Shown: positions 7,078-15,617 of the stretch, piece after piece
How the letters are laid out: every line of letters starts with the position of its first letter
Numbering within the stretch: the first letter of the stretch is position 1
Assembly: GCA_965243185.1 (NCBI GenBank)
Contig: OZ251531.1
Span: 496,001 to 560,000, forward strand
Direction: 5' to 3'
DNA: 64,000 nt
Source: CBDBCU01 sp965243185
GTDB taxonomy: Bacteria > Chloroflexota > Dehalococcoidia > Lucifugimonadales > UBA3495
Translations under genes and position numbers: made by a program
The notes under the pieces: generated by a model
Told to the model about the DNA's origin: nothing
The model's database searches: none
The model's input: only the letters and a program-made list of their open reading frames with translations

Positions 7078-8937
7078 ATGACGCTACCGGTTACCGAAAC
7101 CGTCGAGTGCGACATCCTGATTATTGGCGGCGGAATGTCCGGCTGCGGCGCCGCCTTCGAGGCGAAGTTCTGGGGCCGCGACCTGCGGGTGGTCGTCGCC
7201 GAGAAAGCCGTTATCGAGCGCAGCGGCGCTACCGGCGAGGGGCTTTCCGCCATCAACTGCTATATGGGGCAGCGTTACGGCTGGAACACCCCGGAGGACT
7301 TTGTCCGCTATGTGGTCAACGATATGATGGGCTTGGCCCGGGAGGACTTGGTCTATGATGTAGGCCGTCATGTCGACTCCTCGGTGCATCTCCTCGAGGA
7401 GTGGGGTTTGCCCATCTGGAAAAAGGATGACGGCACTTACGAGCGCATCGGCCGCTGGCAGATTCCCATTCACGGGGAATCGATTAAGCCGGTAACCGCC
7501 GAACCGGCCCGCACCGCCGTCGGCCCGGAAAATCTCTACGAGCGGGTTTCCATTACCCATCTGCTTACCGACGCCAACGACCCCAACCGCATTGCTGGCG
7601 CCGTCGGTTTCGGCGTCCGGGAAAACAAGTTGTACCTGTTCAAGGCCAAGGCGGTCATCATCACCACCGGCGGGGCGTCTAATGTATTCCGCCCCCGGTC
7701 GGTCAACGAAGGCATCGGCCGCACCTGGTACTCGGTCTTTGCTACCGGATCCGCCTATGGGCTGATGATTCCCATCGGGACGGAAATGACCCAGATGGAA
7801 CACCGCTTTGTGCCGACCCGGTTCAAGGACGGCTACGGCCCGGTGGGGATGTGGTTCCAGTATTTCCATGCCCGGGTGACCAACGCCTTGGGCGAGGATT
7901 ACACCGTTACCCGGGACGATGAACTGGACAAGTATCTGCCCTACGGCCGGGCGGTGCCGACGCCGACGCCGCTCCGCAATCACCAGATGTTTCTGGACAT
8001 TCGGGACGGCCGCGGCCCGATGTATATGCGTACCGAGGAAGCGATGCAGAAACTGGCCGGCGGCGACCCGGCCAAGATGGAGCAGGTGCGCGCCGAAGCC
8101 TGGGAGGATTTTCTGGATATGACCATCGCCCAAGCCTTGACTTGGGCCTCCCAGAACATCGAGCCGGAAGTAACCCCCTCCGAGGTGAACTTGGCCGAAC
8201 CCTACATTATGGGTTCCCACTCCGGGGAAGCCGGGGCTTGGGTCAGCGGGCCGGAGGATTTGTCGCCGCCGGAATACTTCTGGGGCTACAACAAGATGAC
8301 TACCATTCGGGGTTTGTTCGCCGCCGGCGATGGCGTAGGGGCGGCGCCGCACAAGTTCTCCAGCGGCTCCTTTACCGAGGGGCGGTTGGCGGCCAAGGCG
8401 GCGGTCAACTTCCTGCGGGACAACGGCGAAAGTCCCACGGTCAGCGCGGCCCAAGTTCAGCAGCTGCACGAAGCCATCTGGTCGCCGCTGAACACCTTTG
8501 AGCAGCACAAGGGCGCGTCCACGGCGGAAGGGGTCAATCCCCACTACATCACGCCCGCGGATGCCTTGGTGCGGCTGCAAAAAATTATGGACGAATACGC
8601 CGGCGGCACTTCGGCCTGGTACACTACCAACGGGCCGACCCTGGAGCGGGGCATTCAGCTTATCGAGATGCTGCGGGAGGATTTGCAGCATTTGGGGGCG
8701 CGCAATCGCCACGAAATGCTGCGCTGCTGGGAAGTGGCGCACCGCACTTGGGTGGGGGAAGCCCACATGAGGCATTTGCTGCACCGGCAGGAAACCCGCT
8801 GGCCCGGCTACTACTACCGGGCCGACTATCCCAACCTCGACGACGAAAACTGGCGGGTATTCGTCAACTCCCGCTATGACGCGGCCACCAACCGGTGGCA
8901 GCTGCTGACCCGCCCCTACATCAACCTGGTCAAGTAG
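7078..8937 (+). CDS. aprA: Adenylylsulfate reductase, alpha subunit
   Basis: AprA is the FAD subunit that reduces APS to sulfite plus AMP, or the reverse in sulfur oxidisers. The protein of about 619 residues has the FAD motif DILIIGGGMSGCGAAFEA at the N-terminus, the fumarate-reductase-like fold (VIITTGGASNVFRP), AprA-type FNTEGRL-like segments (FSSGSFTEGRLAAKAA), and a long helical C-terminal domain with RHEMLRCWEVAHR. AGGAGG at 7063-7068 favours ATG 7078 over the TTG at 7069. The length is typical of AprA. A strong terminator follows, so aprBA form a closed unit. Confidence 0.96.
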   Translation: MTLPVTETVECDILIIGGGMSGCGAAFEAKFWGRDLRVVVAEKAVIERSGATGEGLSAINCYMGQRYGWNTPEDFVRYVVNDMMGLAREDLVYDVGRHVDSSVHLLEEWGLPIWKKDDGTYERIGRWQIPIHGESIKPVTAEPARTAVGPENLYERVSITHLLTDANDPNRIAGAVGFGVRENKLYLFKAKAVIITTGGASNVFRPRSVNEGIGRTWYSVFATGSAYGLMIPIGTEMTQMEHRFVPTRFKDGYGPVGMWFQYFHARVTNALGEDYTVTRDDELDKYLPYGRAVPTPTPLRNHQMFLDIRDGRGPMYMRTEEAMQKLAGGDPAKMEQVRAEAWEDFLDMTIAQALTWASQNIEPEVTPSEVNLAEPYIMGSHSGEAGAWVSGPEDLSPPEYFWGYNKMTTIRGLFAAGDGVGAAPHKFSSGSFTEGRLAAKAAVNFLRDNGESPTVSAAQVQQLHEAIWSPLNTFEQHKGASTAEGVNPHYITPADALVRLQKIMDEYAGGTSAWYTTNGPTLERGIQLIEMLREDLQHLGARNRHEMLRCWEVAHRTWVGEAHMRHLLHRQETRWPGYYYRADYPNLDDENWRVFVNSRYDAATNRWQLLTRPYINLVK

Positions 8938-8956
8938 GGAGCGGGCAAGTCAGGCG

Positions 8957-8995
8957 AATCAGCAGACCCCGGCAGTGACGGGGTCTGCTGATTTT
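8957..8995 (+). terminator. Intrinsic terminator after aprA
   Basis: AATCAGCAGACCCC (8957-8970) pairs perfectly with GGGGTCTGCTGATT (8980-8993) around a nine-base loop, followed by T residues. It lies 20 bases past the aprA stop. The remaining gap to 9173 shows nothing recognisable. Confidence 0.9.
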
Positions 8996-9173
8996 GCTTA
9001 CCAGCAGGATACGAAGGAACCAAGTCAACGCGACGGTTAGGAATCCGGGATTAGCCAAGTCTGATTAGGGCAGCCGACTGGTTTTAAGATAAACAACGGT
9101 TGAACCGGTTGCGGTATTGACGGGAATTTAACTGCTACGGCGGTTCAGTCCCGTTGTAATCGTCTCTGGTCAA

Positions 9174-11510
9174 CTATTTCTGAAGCTCCACCGCCCAAAG
9201 CTGCCGATCGCCGGCAGCGAACTGCCCCGTCCGGATGGCTGCTACCGGATAGTCCGGCAAGGGCAAGGCAGCCAGGCAAAGGCCGTCGAAATAACCGCCG
9301 CGCTCAATAAAGCTAAAATCCCGGTTCTCAAAACCCTGACTGCTCAACGGCGGCAAATCGGCCGGGTTGACTGGCACAAAATGGAGAAAGAACCGCTCCC
9401 GCAAATCCGACGGGGCGCACGACTCCCGGTAATAGACCAGGGATTTATCCAACAGATACAAGTCAAAATCAGCGGCCGCCGCCGGTTGCGGATTGCTTTC
9501 CCGCAGCGCCGCGATGCGCGCCCGCAGCCCCGGCGGTTCCAAATCATATAGTTCCTCCCAAATCGGGATTGCCGGCTGGTCATTGGCGGCGGGATGATGC
9601 TGGCCAGCCAGGATGTGGGCAATGGGGTAGTCCGGCAAGGGAATGATTGCCAAGCACTTGTCCCCCAGCCGTACGCCCCGGGAATTTAAGTGCCGGAAGG
9701 AATCCGCATTGAGCAGTTGACTCCGCTCCCGGGGCGGCAAGGTCGGATAAACCTTGGCGCTGAACTGGCCGGCCAAGGAGCCCGGCGGACAATTTTCCTT
9801 AACGAAAGTCAAGGTTTCGCCATTCAGGTACACAGCATAATCGGCTTGGATAACCGGCTTGCCAGCCACCGCCGCTTGATACGCCGGCGCGTAGTAATCA
9901 GCCGCCGCCGCATCCATCCACGCGGTATCCAGAGCCAAGATGCTGAGCAACGGGCTGTTATAGACTTGCCGGGCATAGACGGCGTTAATATCCCCGGCCC
10001 GGTGCGCGCCGCTCAGTTGATAATCCGGGTCATGTTCCCGGGAGTTGAGAATCAGCCGCTGCCGGTCGGCGGCCGGGAGTATTTCGGCAGACAAAGGCCA
10101 GGAGTGGGGAGCAATCAGGTAAATCTTTTCTCCGGGATGCCGCTCCAGCAGATATTGCAACCCCCGGCGGCCCGCAATCCGCCAGTAGTCTAAATCATAC
10201 TGCGTCCGTAGATAATCGGGAGTAGCGCGATCGACTAGGAAGTTGAAATAGACCTGCTGATGGGGATGGATTTGTACCATCTGAAGGATGGTCAAAAGGA
10301 TGCCGCAACCGGCCAATCCATAGACCCCGGCCCGCCGGCGCGGACTGGGGAAAGCCGTAACCAACCACCGCAAGCCCAATACCGCTAATAAGCAGAAAGG
10401 GGCGTAAAGAAAATACAGATGCCGCCAGCCGTTGTAGAGGGTGGAATCCAGCAGAATTACCGCCGATACCGGCAGGCTGAAAGCGGCCAGCAGCAGGAAA
10501 GCAAAACGCAGCCGGGTGTTGCGGAAAACCGCGCCGGGCCGGGTAATGCCACGCCCTACTACCGCCGCCATTCCCGCCAAGCCCAACAGCAGGATGAACG
10601 GCGGCGTGGTGATGGCGAACCAGGCGGGTATGTAGTCCGGCGGCGTTGCCGTGGATAGCACGGTCTCCCCTTGGAAAAGGAACGATACCGATTGGGGAAA
10701 ACGGGACATCCGCTCCCAGCTTGCCCAGAGCTGCCCGGTTGGGTCGCCCCACAGTAAGGGCCAAGTGGCGTATAGGACCAGGGCAGCCGCCGCGGCAAAG
10801 ACGCCGGCAGACCACAATATCCGTTGGCGTCCGGCCCAGTTCGGGGCATAAAACCAGTCCAAGCCCCGCATTGCCAACGCTGCCGGAAACAGCATCAACC
10901 CCACCACCCGTATATTAGTCAACAACCCCACGGCGACGCCGCCGATGATGAAAGCCCCCATGGTGTCCCGACGGAAAGCCCGCTCCAACAGGTAGAGGGC
11001 AATGGTGAACATACTGAAAAAGGGCAGGTCTTTGGTATTAAAGAAAGAATGGGCGTAGATTCGAGGATGCAGCAGAAAGAGCAGCAGCGCCAGAATTGCC
11101 AGCCAGCGGCTGCGAAACAGGTTCCAAGTCAGTCGATAGCAGCAGAGGGCGGCCAAGATAAAGAACAGGTGGATTAGAAAGTGGCGGGTCAGGTGGATGC
11201 TGCGAATGTCCTCCAGTCCCAGGGCGCGCTCGACCAGCAGCAGCGACGCCTCAAAGGCCACGCCGGAAAACCGGGCCCAGTCAGTCAGCAGTAGGGCGTC
11301 ATCTTTTCCCAGCGCATAGTCAACGGTATACTGGGCGGTTTTGTAGTGGTCTGGGGTGTCCGTCCCCACGCCATAGTCCTCGACTACAGCCAAGCCGGTC
11401 AGCAGAAAAAGAGCGCAAATCAGCAATGCGCTGTAGCTGGTCAGAAAGGCCGCCGCCCGCCGCCGGAAAAGGGAAAGGCGGGGAGAAAGTTGCAGGCGCA
11501 AGTTGGTCAT
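9174..11510 (-). CDS. GT-C/PMT-like membrane glycosyltransferase with extracytoplasmic repeat tail
   Basis: The 778-residue protein has about ten hydrophobic segments in the first 430 residues. Acidic residues in the first outer loop (VEDYGVGTDTPDHY) and conserved loops (SFFNTKDLPFF) suggest a dolichol-phosphate-mannose-type (GT-C) transferase using a lipid-linked sugar. The C-terminal 350 residues hold two copies of a repeat of about 120 residues with the pattern FDLYLLDKSLVYYRESC, FFLHFVPV, FDGLCLA, LPDYPVAAIRTGQF. The gene at 29836-32959 has four copies. ATG 11510 is chosen because TATAAT lies 11 bases before it, implying a leaderless transcript. Sugar and acceptor are unknown. Confidence 0.78.
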   Translation of the reverse strand: MTNLRLQLSPRLSLFRRRAAAFLTSYSALLICALFLLTGLAVVEDYGVGTDTPDHYKTAQYTVDYALGKDDALLLTDWARFSGVAFEASLLLVERALGLEDIRSIHLTRHFLIHLFFILAALCCYRLTWNLFRSRWLAILALLLFLLHPRIYAHSFFNTKDLPFFSMFTIALYLLERAFRRDTMGAFIIGGVAVGLLTNIRVVGLMLFPAALAMRGLDWFYAPNWAGRQRILWSAGVFAAAAALVLYATWPLLWGDPTGQLWASWERMSRFPQSVSFLFQGETVLSTATPPDYIPAWFAITTPPFILLLGLAGMAAVVGRGITRPGAVFRNTRLRFAFLLLAAFSLPVSAVILLDSTLYNGWRHLYFLYAPFCLLAVLGLRWLVTAFPSPRRRAGVYGLAGCGILLTILQMVQIHPHQQVYFNFLVDRATPDYLRTQYDLDYWRIAGRRGLQYLLERHPGEKIYLIAPHSWPLSAEILPAADRQRLILNSREHDPDYQLSGAHRAGDINAVYARQVYNSPLLSILALDTAWMDAAAADYYAPAYQAAVAGKPVIQADYAVYLNGETLTFVKENCPPGSLAGQFSAKVYPTLPPRERSQLLNADSFRHLNSRGVRLGDKCLAIIPLPDYPIAHILAGQHHPAANDQPAIPIWEELYDLEPPGLRARIAALRESNPQPAAAADFDLYLLDKSLVYYRESCAPSDLRERFFLHFVPVNPADLPPLSSQGFENRDFSFIERGGYFDGLCLAALPLPDYPVAAIRTGQFAAGDRQLWAVELQK

Positions 11511-11521
11511 CAGATTGGGAT

Positions 11522-11527
11522 TATAGC
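11522..11527 (-). promoter_or_regulatory. -10 box of leaderless GT-C gene
   Basis: TATAAT on the minus strand (GCTATAATCCC) ends 11 bases before ATG 11510, so transcription probably starts at or near the start codon. Confidence 0.55.
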
Positions 11528-11750
11528 ATAGGGGCATCCCGGCAACCGCCGTTCCCCAGCCCACGGGAAGGACGGCCGGTACGGGCAACGGCAACTATAT
11601 ACCGGCATTTACCCAAGCCGAATCTAATCAGCGGCAGACCGCAATCACCCGGGCAATGCCGGCGCCGTAACCCGGCAGCGTGGTAAAAGAAGCCGGGGCG
11701 GGTGCAATGCCCGCCTTGGTTGGAATTGCTGGGTTGGTTGGCGGCCGGGG

Positions 11751-12776
11751 TTAGCGGCGTTTGCGGATTTTCTTTTGGCAGGTGGCGCTGTAGGGGAAGG
11801 CTTGGCGGGCCCAAGCGTAGACGTTGGCGTGAGAGGTTCGCAGGAGGGCGTAATGAGTGCCCGCCTGCTCCGCCGCTTGCTGCGCCGCGGCCTCAGTTGC
11901 GCCGGACGCGGTTATGGTCCTACTGCTATCCGGCCACGCCTGACCGACCGGAGAGGTGGCAGCGTCCCAAATAATCTCGTCGCTATCGGGGTGCTGCAAG
12001 GAAATCCGGGCGTTGACGGCGCGGGGATAGCCCAAGGCCCGGCAGCGGGCGGTGGCGGTTTCCTGAACATAGGTGGGCCAATCGACCTTGGAGTTGGCGC
12101 CATACCGTTCATTCGGTATCGTCGTATCCCAGTGGTCGTTGGTGCCGCCAATAAAACGGTTGCGGGCTTCGACCAGCGCATTGGTATCGAGTTCCTCATT
12201 GGTCCGGCCGCCCCATGGGGAGAAAACCAAGTGGTTGACGCTGGGTTCGAGACGCAGGCGCTTGATGATGGTGCGGCGGCGGCGTTCCTCGCGGGGGAAT
12301 TCAAAGATGAGTTCGCGGGAGACGCCGGTAACGCCGGATTCGCCGTCGGTGAGGTAGCCCTCTTGGGCGGACAGAAAGCCGCGGAAGTTGCCGCTTTGGC
12401 CGAAATAGACCGTGTCATCCCGCTCGTTGCGGTCCCGGCCGGCGGCCCAAGTTTCGGCTTTGGTCCAGGTGTCGGATTGGTCGATGGCGCAGTAGATGGC
12501 CTTGCCGCGGTTGGCGGCCAGGGATTCAAGGATCATCGAGACGCGGGCATCGTCAGCGTCAGCAACGGCCGGGGACTCTTGCCAATCGGAGCAGTTCCAG
12601 GGGATGGAACGGGGGGCGGCCTCAGCCGCGCTTACATAGAACAGGTGTTCGGGGGGGGGTAGTTCGGAATTGGAGCGGGTGAGGGCCGGTTCGGCGCGGC
12701 CGCTGTTCTGGGCAAAGGCAGCGGCCAATGCCAGCAGGCCAACCACGGCCAAGGCGGATACGAGGACGCGAAGCAT
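11751..12776 (-). CDS. Secreted protein of unrecognised family, constant-head/variable-tail copy 2 (in frame)
   Basis: The 341-residue protein has a signal peptide (LVSALAVVGLLALAAAF), then a linker containing LPPPEHLFYV, then the conserved head (APRSIPWNCSDWQES to FEFPREER) shared with copies at 3572 and 43967. The linker prolines are encoded by C9 at 12651-12659, which keeps the frame open. The tail after about residue 165 is unrelated to the other copies, with Cys-containing helices (ATARCRALGYPRAV) and an Ala-rich stretch, ending TCQKKIRKRR. The short stretch C-R-x-x-GYPR is also in copy 3. AAGGA lies upstream of ATG 12776. Function unknown; predicted to be exported. Confidence 0.8.
   Translation of the reverse strand: MLRVLVSALAVVGLLALAAAFAQNSGRAEPALTRSNSELPPPEHLFYVSAAEAAPRSIPWNCSDWQESPAVADADDARVSMILESLAANRGKAIYCAIDQSDTWTKAETWAAGRDRNERDDTVYFGQSGNFRGFLSAQEGYLTDGESGVTGVSRELIFEFPREERRRRTIIKRLRLEPSVNHLVFSPWGGRTNEELDTNALVEARNRFIGGTNDHWDTTIPNERYGANSKVDWPTYVQETATARCRALGYPRAVNARISLQHPDSDEIIWDAATSPVGQAWPDSSRTITASGATEAAAQQAAEQAGTHYALLRTSHANVYAWARQAFPYSATCQKKIRKRR
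12651..12659. repeat. Homopolymer C9/G9 tract in coding sequence
   Basis: Nine G on the plus strand (C9 in the coding strand) encode three prolines between the signal peptide and the head of secreted copy 2. The equivalent tract in copy 3 has 11 bases and breaks the frame, so this site is a candidate slipped-strand switch in its ON state. Confidence 0.8.
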
Positions 12777-12889
12777 AGCGGTTCATCCTTTGGGGGGTTA
12801 AGGTTGGGGCGTAGGGTAAGGGATGGAGCGGGGTTTTGTCAAGGGTGGGAAACTTGATTCGCGTAATTCCCGCCCTTGACCTTGGGGGG

Positions 12890-13927
12890 CTAACCCAACG
12901 GCAGGGGCGGCTGCCACCATTTGCTGGTGTCGTTGACCTCGATGCGGTCGATCCATTTTATCCACTCGAAGCCGCGTTTGCCGGGGGCGGCCAGACGCAG
13001 GGGGAAACCGTGGCCCGGGGATAGAATTTCGCCGCCGACCCGGGTGGCGAGCAGGTAATCGTCAATTTCATCCAAGGCAAAGCGGCGGCTGTAGCCGGTG
13101 CTGGAGCGCACGGTTACGCTGGCCGCTGTGGGGAGGAGTCCGGCTCGGGTCAATACTTCCTTTAGGGGGATGCCCTGCCAATCCTGGGTGGTGTGCCAGC
13201 CGCCGGTGCAGTCGAGGGTAGCCCGCACTTGGGCATCCTGCCCGACCAAGTCGGCGTAAGACAGCAGCAGCTTCCGCCGTACTACTCCGCTCACTTCCAG
13301 CCGCCAGTTGGCCGCGTCCACGGCCGGGGGCCGGTCATTCAGCCAGGAAGTAACCGGGAAGTCGTTGCCAATGCCGCCGAGTTCGTAGGAGCCGGTAAAA
13401 CGGCGTTCCGCGCCGGGCAGGCCGGCGAAGTGGTTCACGGCTTCGCCGACGCGCCACAAAACCAGGCCAGCTACAGCTAGTCCGCCGAGTCTCAATACGG
13501 CCCGGCGGTCAGCCCAGAACTGCGGCCGGGCGATCCACCGATACTTCAAGAAATGCCACAGCAGCAGCGGCGTCAAGGCGAGGGATACATAGATGTGCCA
13601 ACTGACGCCGCTAATCCCCCAGAAGTGAAAAGCGCCCAGATGACTCCACGCTAAGCCCAAGCCGAGGGAGCCCAGGAGCAAACCCAACAGCAGCAGGGCC
13701 GCTACGAAGGAGGGCCAGTGATAGCGCCACAGCCGCCGCTGCCGCAGCCGGTCGAGGATGTTTCGGCCTTTCCAGAACAGCAGGACAACGATGGAAAAGC
13801 CCAGGATGCGGTGGATGTGCAGGGCGGCCGCCCAGTCCGGCGTGCCGCCAATCAGCCCCAAGTAACCGCTGACCAGTTCGGCCGCCAAAAGCAGCAGCAG
13901 GAAAATGTTAGACCAGGGATATTTCAT
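12890..13927 (-). CDS. Membrane-anchored molybdopterin oxidoreductase (cytochrome b561-like/sulfite oxidase-fold fusion)
   Basis: The first 165 or so residues of this 345-residue protein contain about four transmembrane helices with several histidines (AALHIHRILGF, FHFWGISGVSWHIYV, LLLWHFLKYRW) able to bind heme b. A further hydrophobic helix leads into a sulfite-oxidase/YedY-type molybdopterin domain. The likely molybdenum-ligating cysteine is in TLDCTGGWHTTQDWQG, and DDYLLATRVGGEILSPGHGFP is typical of the fold. The domain should lie outside the membrane and pass electrons through the heme. Substrate is unknown; sulfite is possible given sat/aprBA nearby, but MsrP-like methionine sulfoxide reductases share the fold. 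Confidence 0.8.
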   Translation of the reverse strand: MKYPWSNIFLLLLLAAELVSGYLGLIGGTPDWAAALHIHRILGFSIVVLLFWKGRNILDRLRQRRLWRYHWPSFVAALLLLGLLLGSLGLGLAWSHLGAFHFWGISGVSWHIYVSLALTPLLLWHFLKYRWIARPQFWADRRAVLRLGGLAVAGLVLWRVGEAVNHFAGLPGAERRFTGSYELGGIGNDFPVTSWLNDRPPAVDAANWRLEVSGVVRRKLLLSYADLVGQDAQVRATLDCTGGWHTTQDWQGIPLKEVLTRAGLLPTAASVTVRSSTGYSRRFALDEIDDYLLATRVGGEILSPGHGFPLRLAAPGKRGFEWIKWIDRIEVNDTSKWWQPPLPLG

Positions 13928-14006
13928 CCCGCGCCAGAGGCAACCTCAAGTAAAGCTGGGCCGGTCGCGGCCGGGCGGATTGGGGGGATGTCCGCAAAGG
14001 GGCAAG

Positions 14007-14177
14007 CTATTGCCGCTTTGCGGCTCCATCGGTCGGGGTATCCGGGTTTTGCGGCTGTTCCCGGGGTTGGGCCGGCTCCATTGGGGCGCGCATTTCGGAC
14101 TGGAGGGCCGAAATCTGCCGCCAGTCGTCCGGGGTGAAGTTTTTGGTAAGTTCGCTGAACTTATGGCGTCCGCTCAT
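14007..14177 (-). CDS. Short antitoxin-like protein (HigA N-terminus without HTH)
   Basis: A 56-residue frame starts MSGRHKFSELTKNFTPDDWR and ends with a Pro/Gln-rich tail. Its ATG overlaps the stop of the upstream toxin gene (ATGA), a coupled arrangement. The KFSEL...TP opening resembles antitoxins that follow Gp49/HigB toxins, but those normally continue into a helix-turn-helix, absent here. It may be a truncated antitoxin or one with reduced DNA binding. The assignment rests on position and a short motif. Confidence 0.5.
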   Translation of the reverse strand: MSGRHKFSELTKNFTPDDWRQISALQSEMRAPMEPAQPREQPQNPDTPTDGAAKRQ

Positions 14178-14536
14178 TCGATTAAGCCCTCCCGGCGCAA
14201 TTCTGCCAGATGTTCGTCATATAGTTCGTCAGCCAAGGACACAAAGCGCACGTAAAAGCGGTCGTCCCCGGTCTTGTCGCCACCGATGAGTAAAATAGCC
14301 GCCCGCAGCGGGTCGAAGGCGTAAAAGATGCGTAAGGGACGCCCACCGCTTTGCACCCGCAGTTCCCGCATATTCCGGTGTCGGGAACTGCGCACCGCGG
14401 ACGATTGGGGAAACCCCAGGGTCGGGCCGCTTTCCTCAAGGAATCCGACGCTGGCCGTAACGGAACGCTGCTCCGACGGGGTAAGCCCATCCCACCACTG
14501 ACCAAACTGTTCAGTGTATTCCACATCCCAAGGCAT
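14174..14536 (-). CDS. HigB/Gp49-like toxin (RelE superfamily)
   Basis: The 120-residue protein begins MPWDVEYTEQFGQWWDGL and has the family phrases SRHRNMRELRVQ, RIFYAFDP and AILLIGGDKTG, characteristic of phage-derived Gp49-like/HigB toxins, which are mRNA interferases. The start at 14536 matches the usual N-terminus; the ATG five codons earlier is less likely. The stop overlaps the ATG of the short partner gene at 14007-14177. Toxin-first order is typical of higBA modules. Confidence 0.8.
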   Translation of the reverse strand: MPWDVEYTEQFGQWWDGLTPSEQRSVTASVGFLEESGPTLGFPQSSAVRSSRHRNMRELRVQSGGRPLRIFYAFDPLRAAILLIGGDKTGDDRFYVRFVSLADELYDEHLAELRREGLIE

Positions 14537-14618
14537 CGCGAAACCTGACACCGCTCAAACTGGCCTTTATTGTTCCAGATTATCCGGGTTTAGTCAATCC
14601 CGTTCTTTGGTAACGCGG

Positions 14619-15293
14619 TTAGCGACGCGAACTGGACGACGCTAGCGCCGGCTGCCGGGCGGCGGTTACGCCAATCATACTGTCCCGGGTTACTAGGGCG
14701 GCCAGTTCATCCTCAGCCCAACCTTCGGTGCCGGCGGGCCGCTGGGGGAGGACCAGATAGCGCAAGTCGGCGGTGCTGTCCAAGACCTTTACCGGGACGG
14801 AAGCGGGCAAGTTCAAGCCGAATTCGCGCATTACGCCCCGGGGGTCGGAGACGGCGCGGGAGCGGTAAGCGAGGCTCTTGTACCAATCCGGCGGGCGCCC
14901 CAACAAGGCCCGGGGGTAGCAGGAGCAAAGGGTGCAGACGACCAGATGATGCAGCGTTGGGGTGTTTTCGACTACGGACAGTTGGGGCGTGGTTTCCGGC
15001 AAGGTGTAGCCCAATTCGGCCAGGGCGGCCGCTGGTTCGGTCAGGAGGCGGGCTTTATAGTCCGGGTCAATCCAGGCCCGCGCCACTACCCGCGCCCCGT
15101 CCGCCGGCGACCGCGCCTCAATCCGCTCCACCATCCCCTGAACCTCGGCGGTGGTACAAATGCCCTTCTCGACCAGCAGGGACTCGATGGCTTGGGCCCG
15201 GCGGGCGTAGTAGCCCGGTTCGGCGTCCGGGGCCATTCCGGGATGGTTATGGTCGTGGTTATGATTATGCCCGCTATGGGATTGACTAGCCAT
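14619..15293 (-). CDS. Nitrile hydratase alpha / thiocyanate hydrolase gamma subunit
   Basis: This is the metal-binding catalytic subunit, which hydrates nitriles to amides or, in thiocyanate hydrolase, converts thiocyanate to carbonyl sulfide and ammonia. The 224-residue protein has the metal claw VVCTLCSCYP; CTLCSC is the cobalt-type form, in which two cysteines become oxidised. RPPDWYKSLAYRSRAV follows as in the family. A His-rich N-terminal extension (HSGHNHNHDHNH) may bind metal. It overlaps the upstream gene by eight bases. The upstream beta-type subunit is split into two genes, as in thiocyanate hydrolase (scnB-scnA-scnC order), but substrate cannot be fixed from sequence alone. Confidence 0.88.
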   Translation of the reverse strand: MASQSHSGHNHNHDHNHPGMAPDAEPGYYARRAQAIESLLVEKGICTTAEVQGMVERIEARSPADGARVVARAWIDPDYKARLLTEPAAALAELGYTLPETTPQLSVVENTPTLHHLVVCTLCSCYPRALLGRPPDWYKSLAYRSRAVSDPRGVMREFGLNLPASVPVKVLDSTADLRYLVLPQRPAGTEGWAEDELAALVTRDSMIGVTAARQPALASSSSRR

Positions 15294-15615
15294 TGCCCTC
15301 TCCTGCCGCCCCGGCTGGCTCCAGCCAGTGCTGATAGATGTCCACTACAATTTGGTCGGCGGCCGGCCCCGGGTAATGGGGCCAGACTGCCGACTGCGGA
15401 AACTCGACTCGATACAGGGGTTGACGCGGCCGGCCATCGCCCCCGTAAGCCAGCGACTCCGGATTGGCAAAAATCCCGCCCAACGCCGCGACCTGCCCGG
15501 TCTGCCCCTGAATATAAGCCGGCGTACGGAAATGCCCGCCGGGATTATCCACTCGCACCCGCACTAAATCGCCGGGCTGATATTGGATGGGCACGTCAGC
15601 AATGGCGGCGGTCAT
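15286..15615 (-). CDS. Nitrile hydratase beta C-terminal half / thiocyanate hydrolase alpha-like subunit
   Basis: The 109-residue protein matches the SH3-like C-terminal domain of nitrile hydratase beta: YQPGDLVRVRVDNPGGHFRTPAYIQGQTG and LYRVEFPQSAVWP are family phrases. In ordinary nitrile hydratases this domain is fused to an N-terminal helical half, encoded here by the gene ending two bases upstream. The same split is found in thiocyanate hydrolase. It overlaps the catalytic subunit gene, so the three products are made together for a heteromeric complex. Confidence 0.85.
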   Translation of the reverse strand: MTAAIADVPIQYQPGDLVRVRVDNPGGHFRTPAYIQGQTGQVAALGGIFANPESLAYGGDGRPRQPLYRVEFPQSAVWPHYPGPAADQIVVDIYQHWLEPAGAAGEGNG

Positions 15616-15617
15616 AA

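Noticed and set aside
7084..8784. 566-residue minus-strand frame
   Set aside because: Antisense shadow of aprA.
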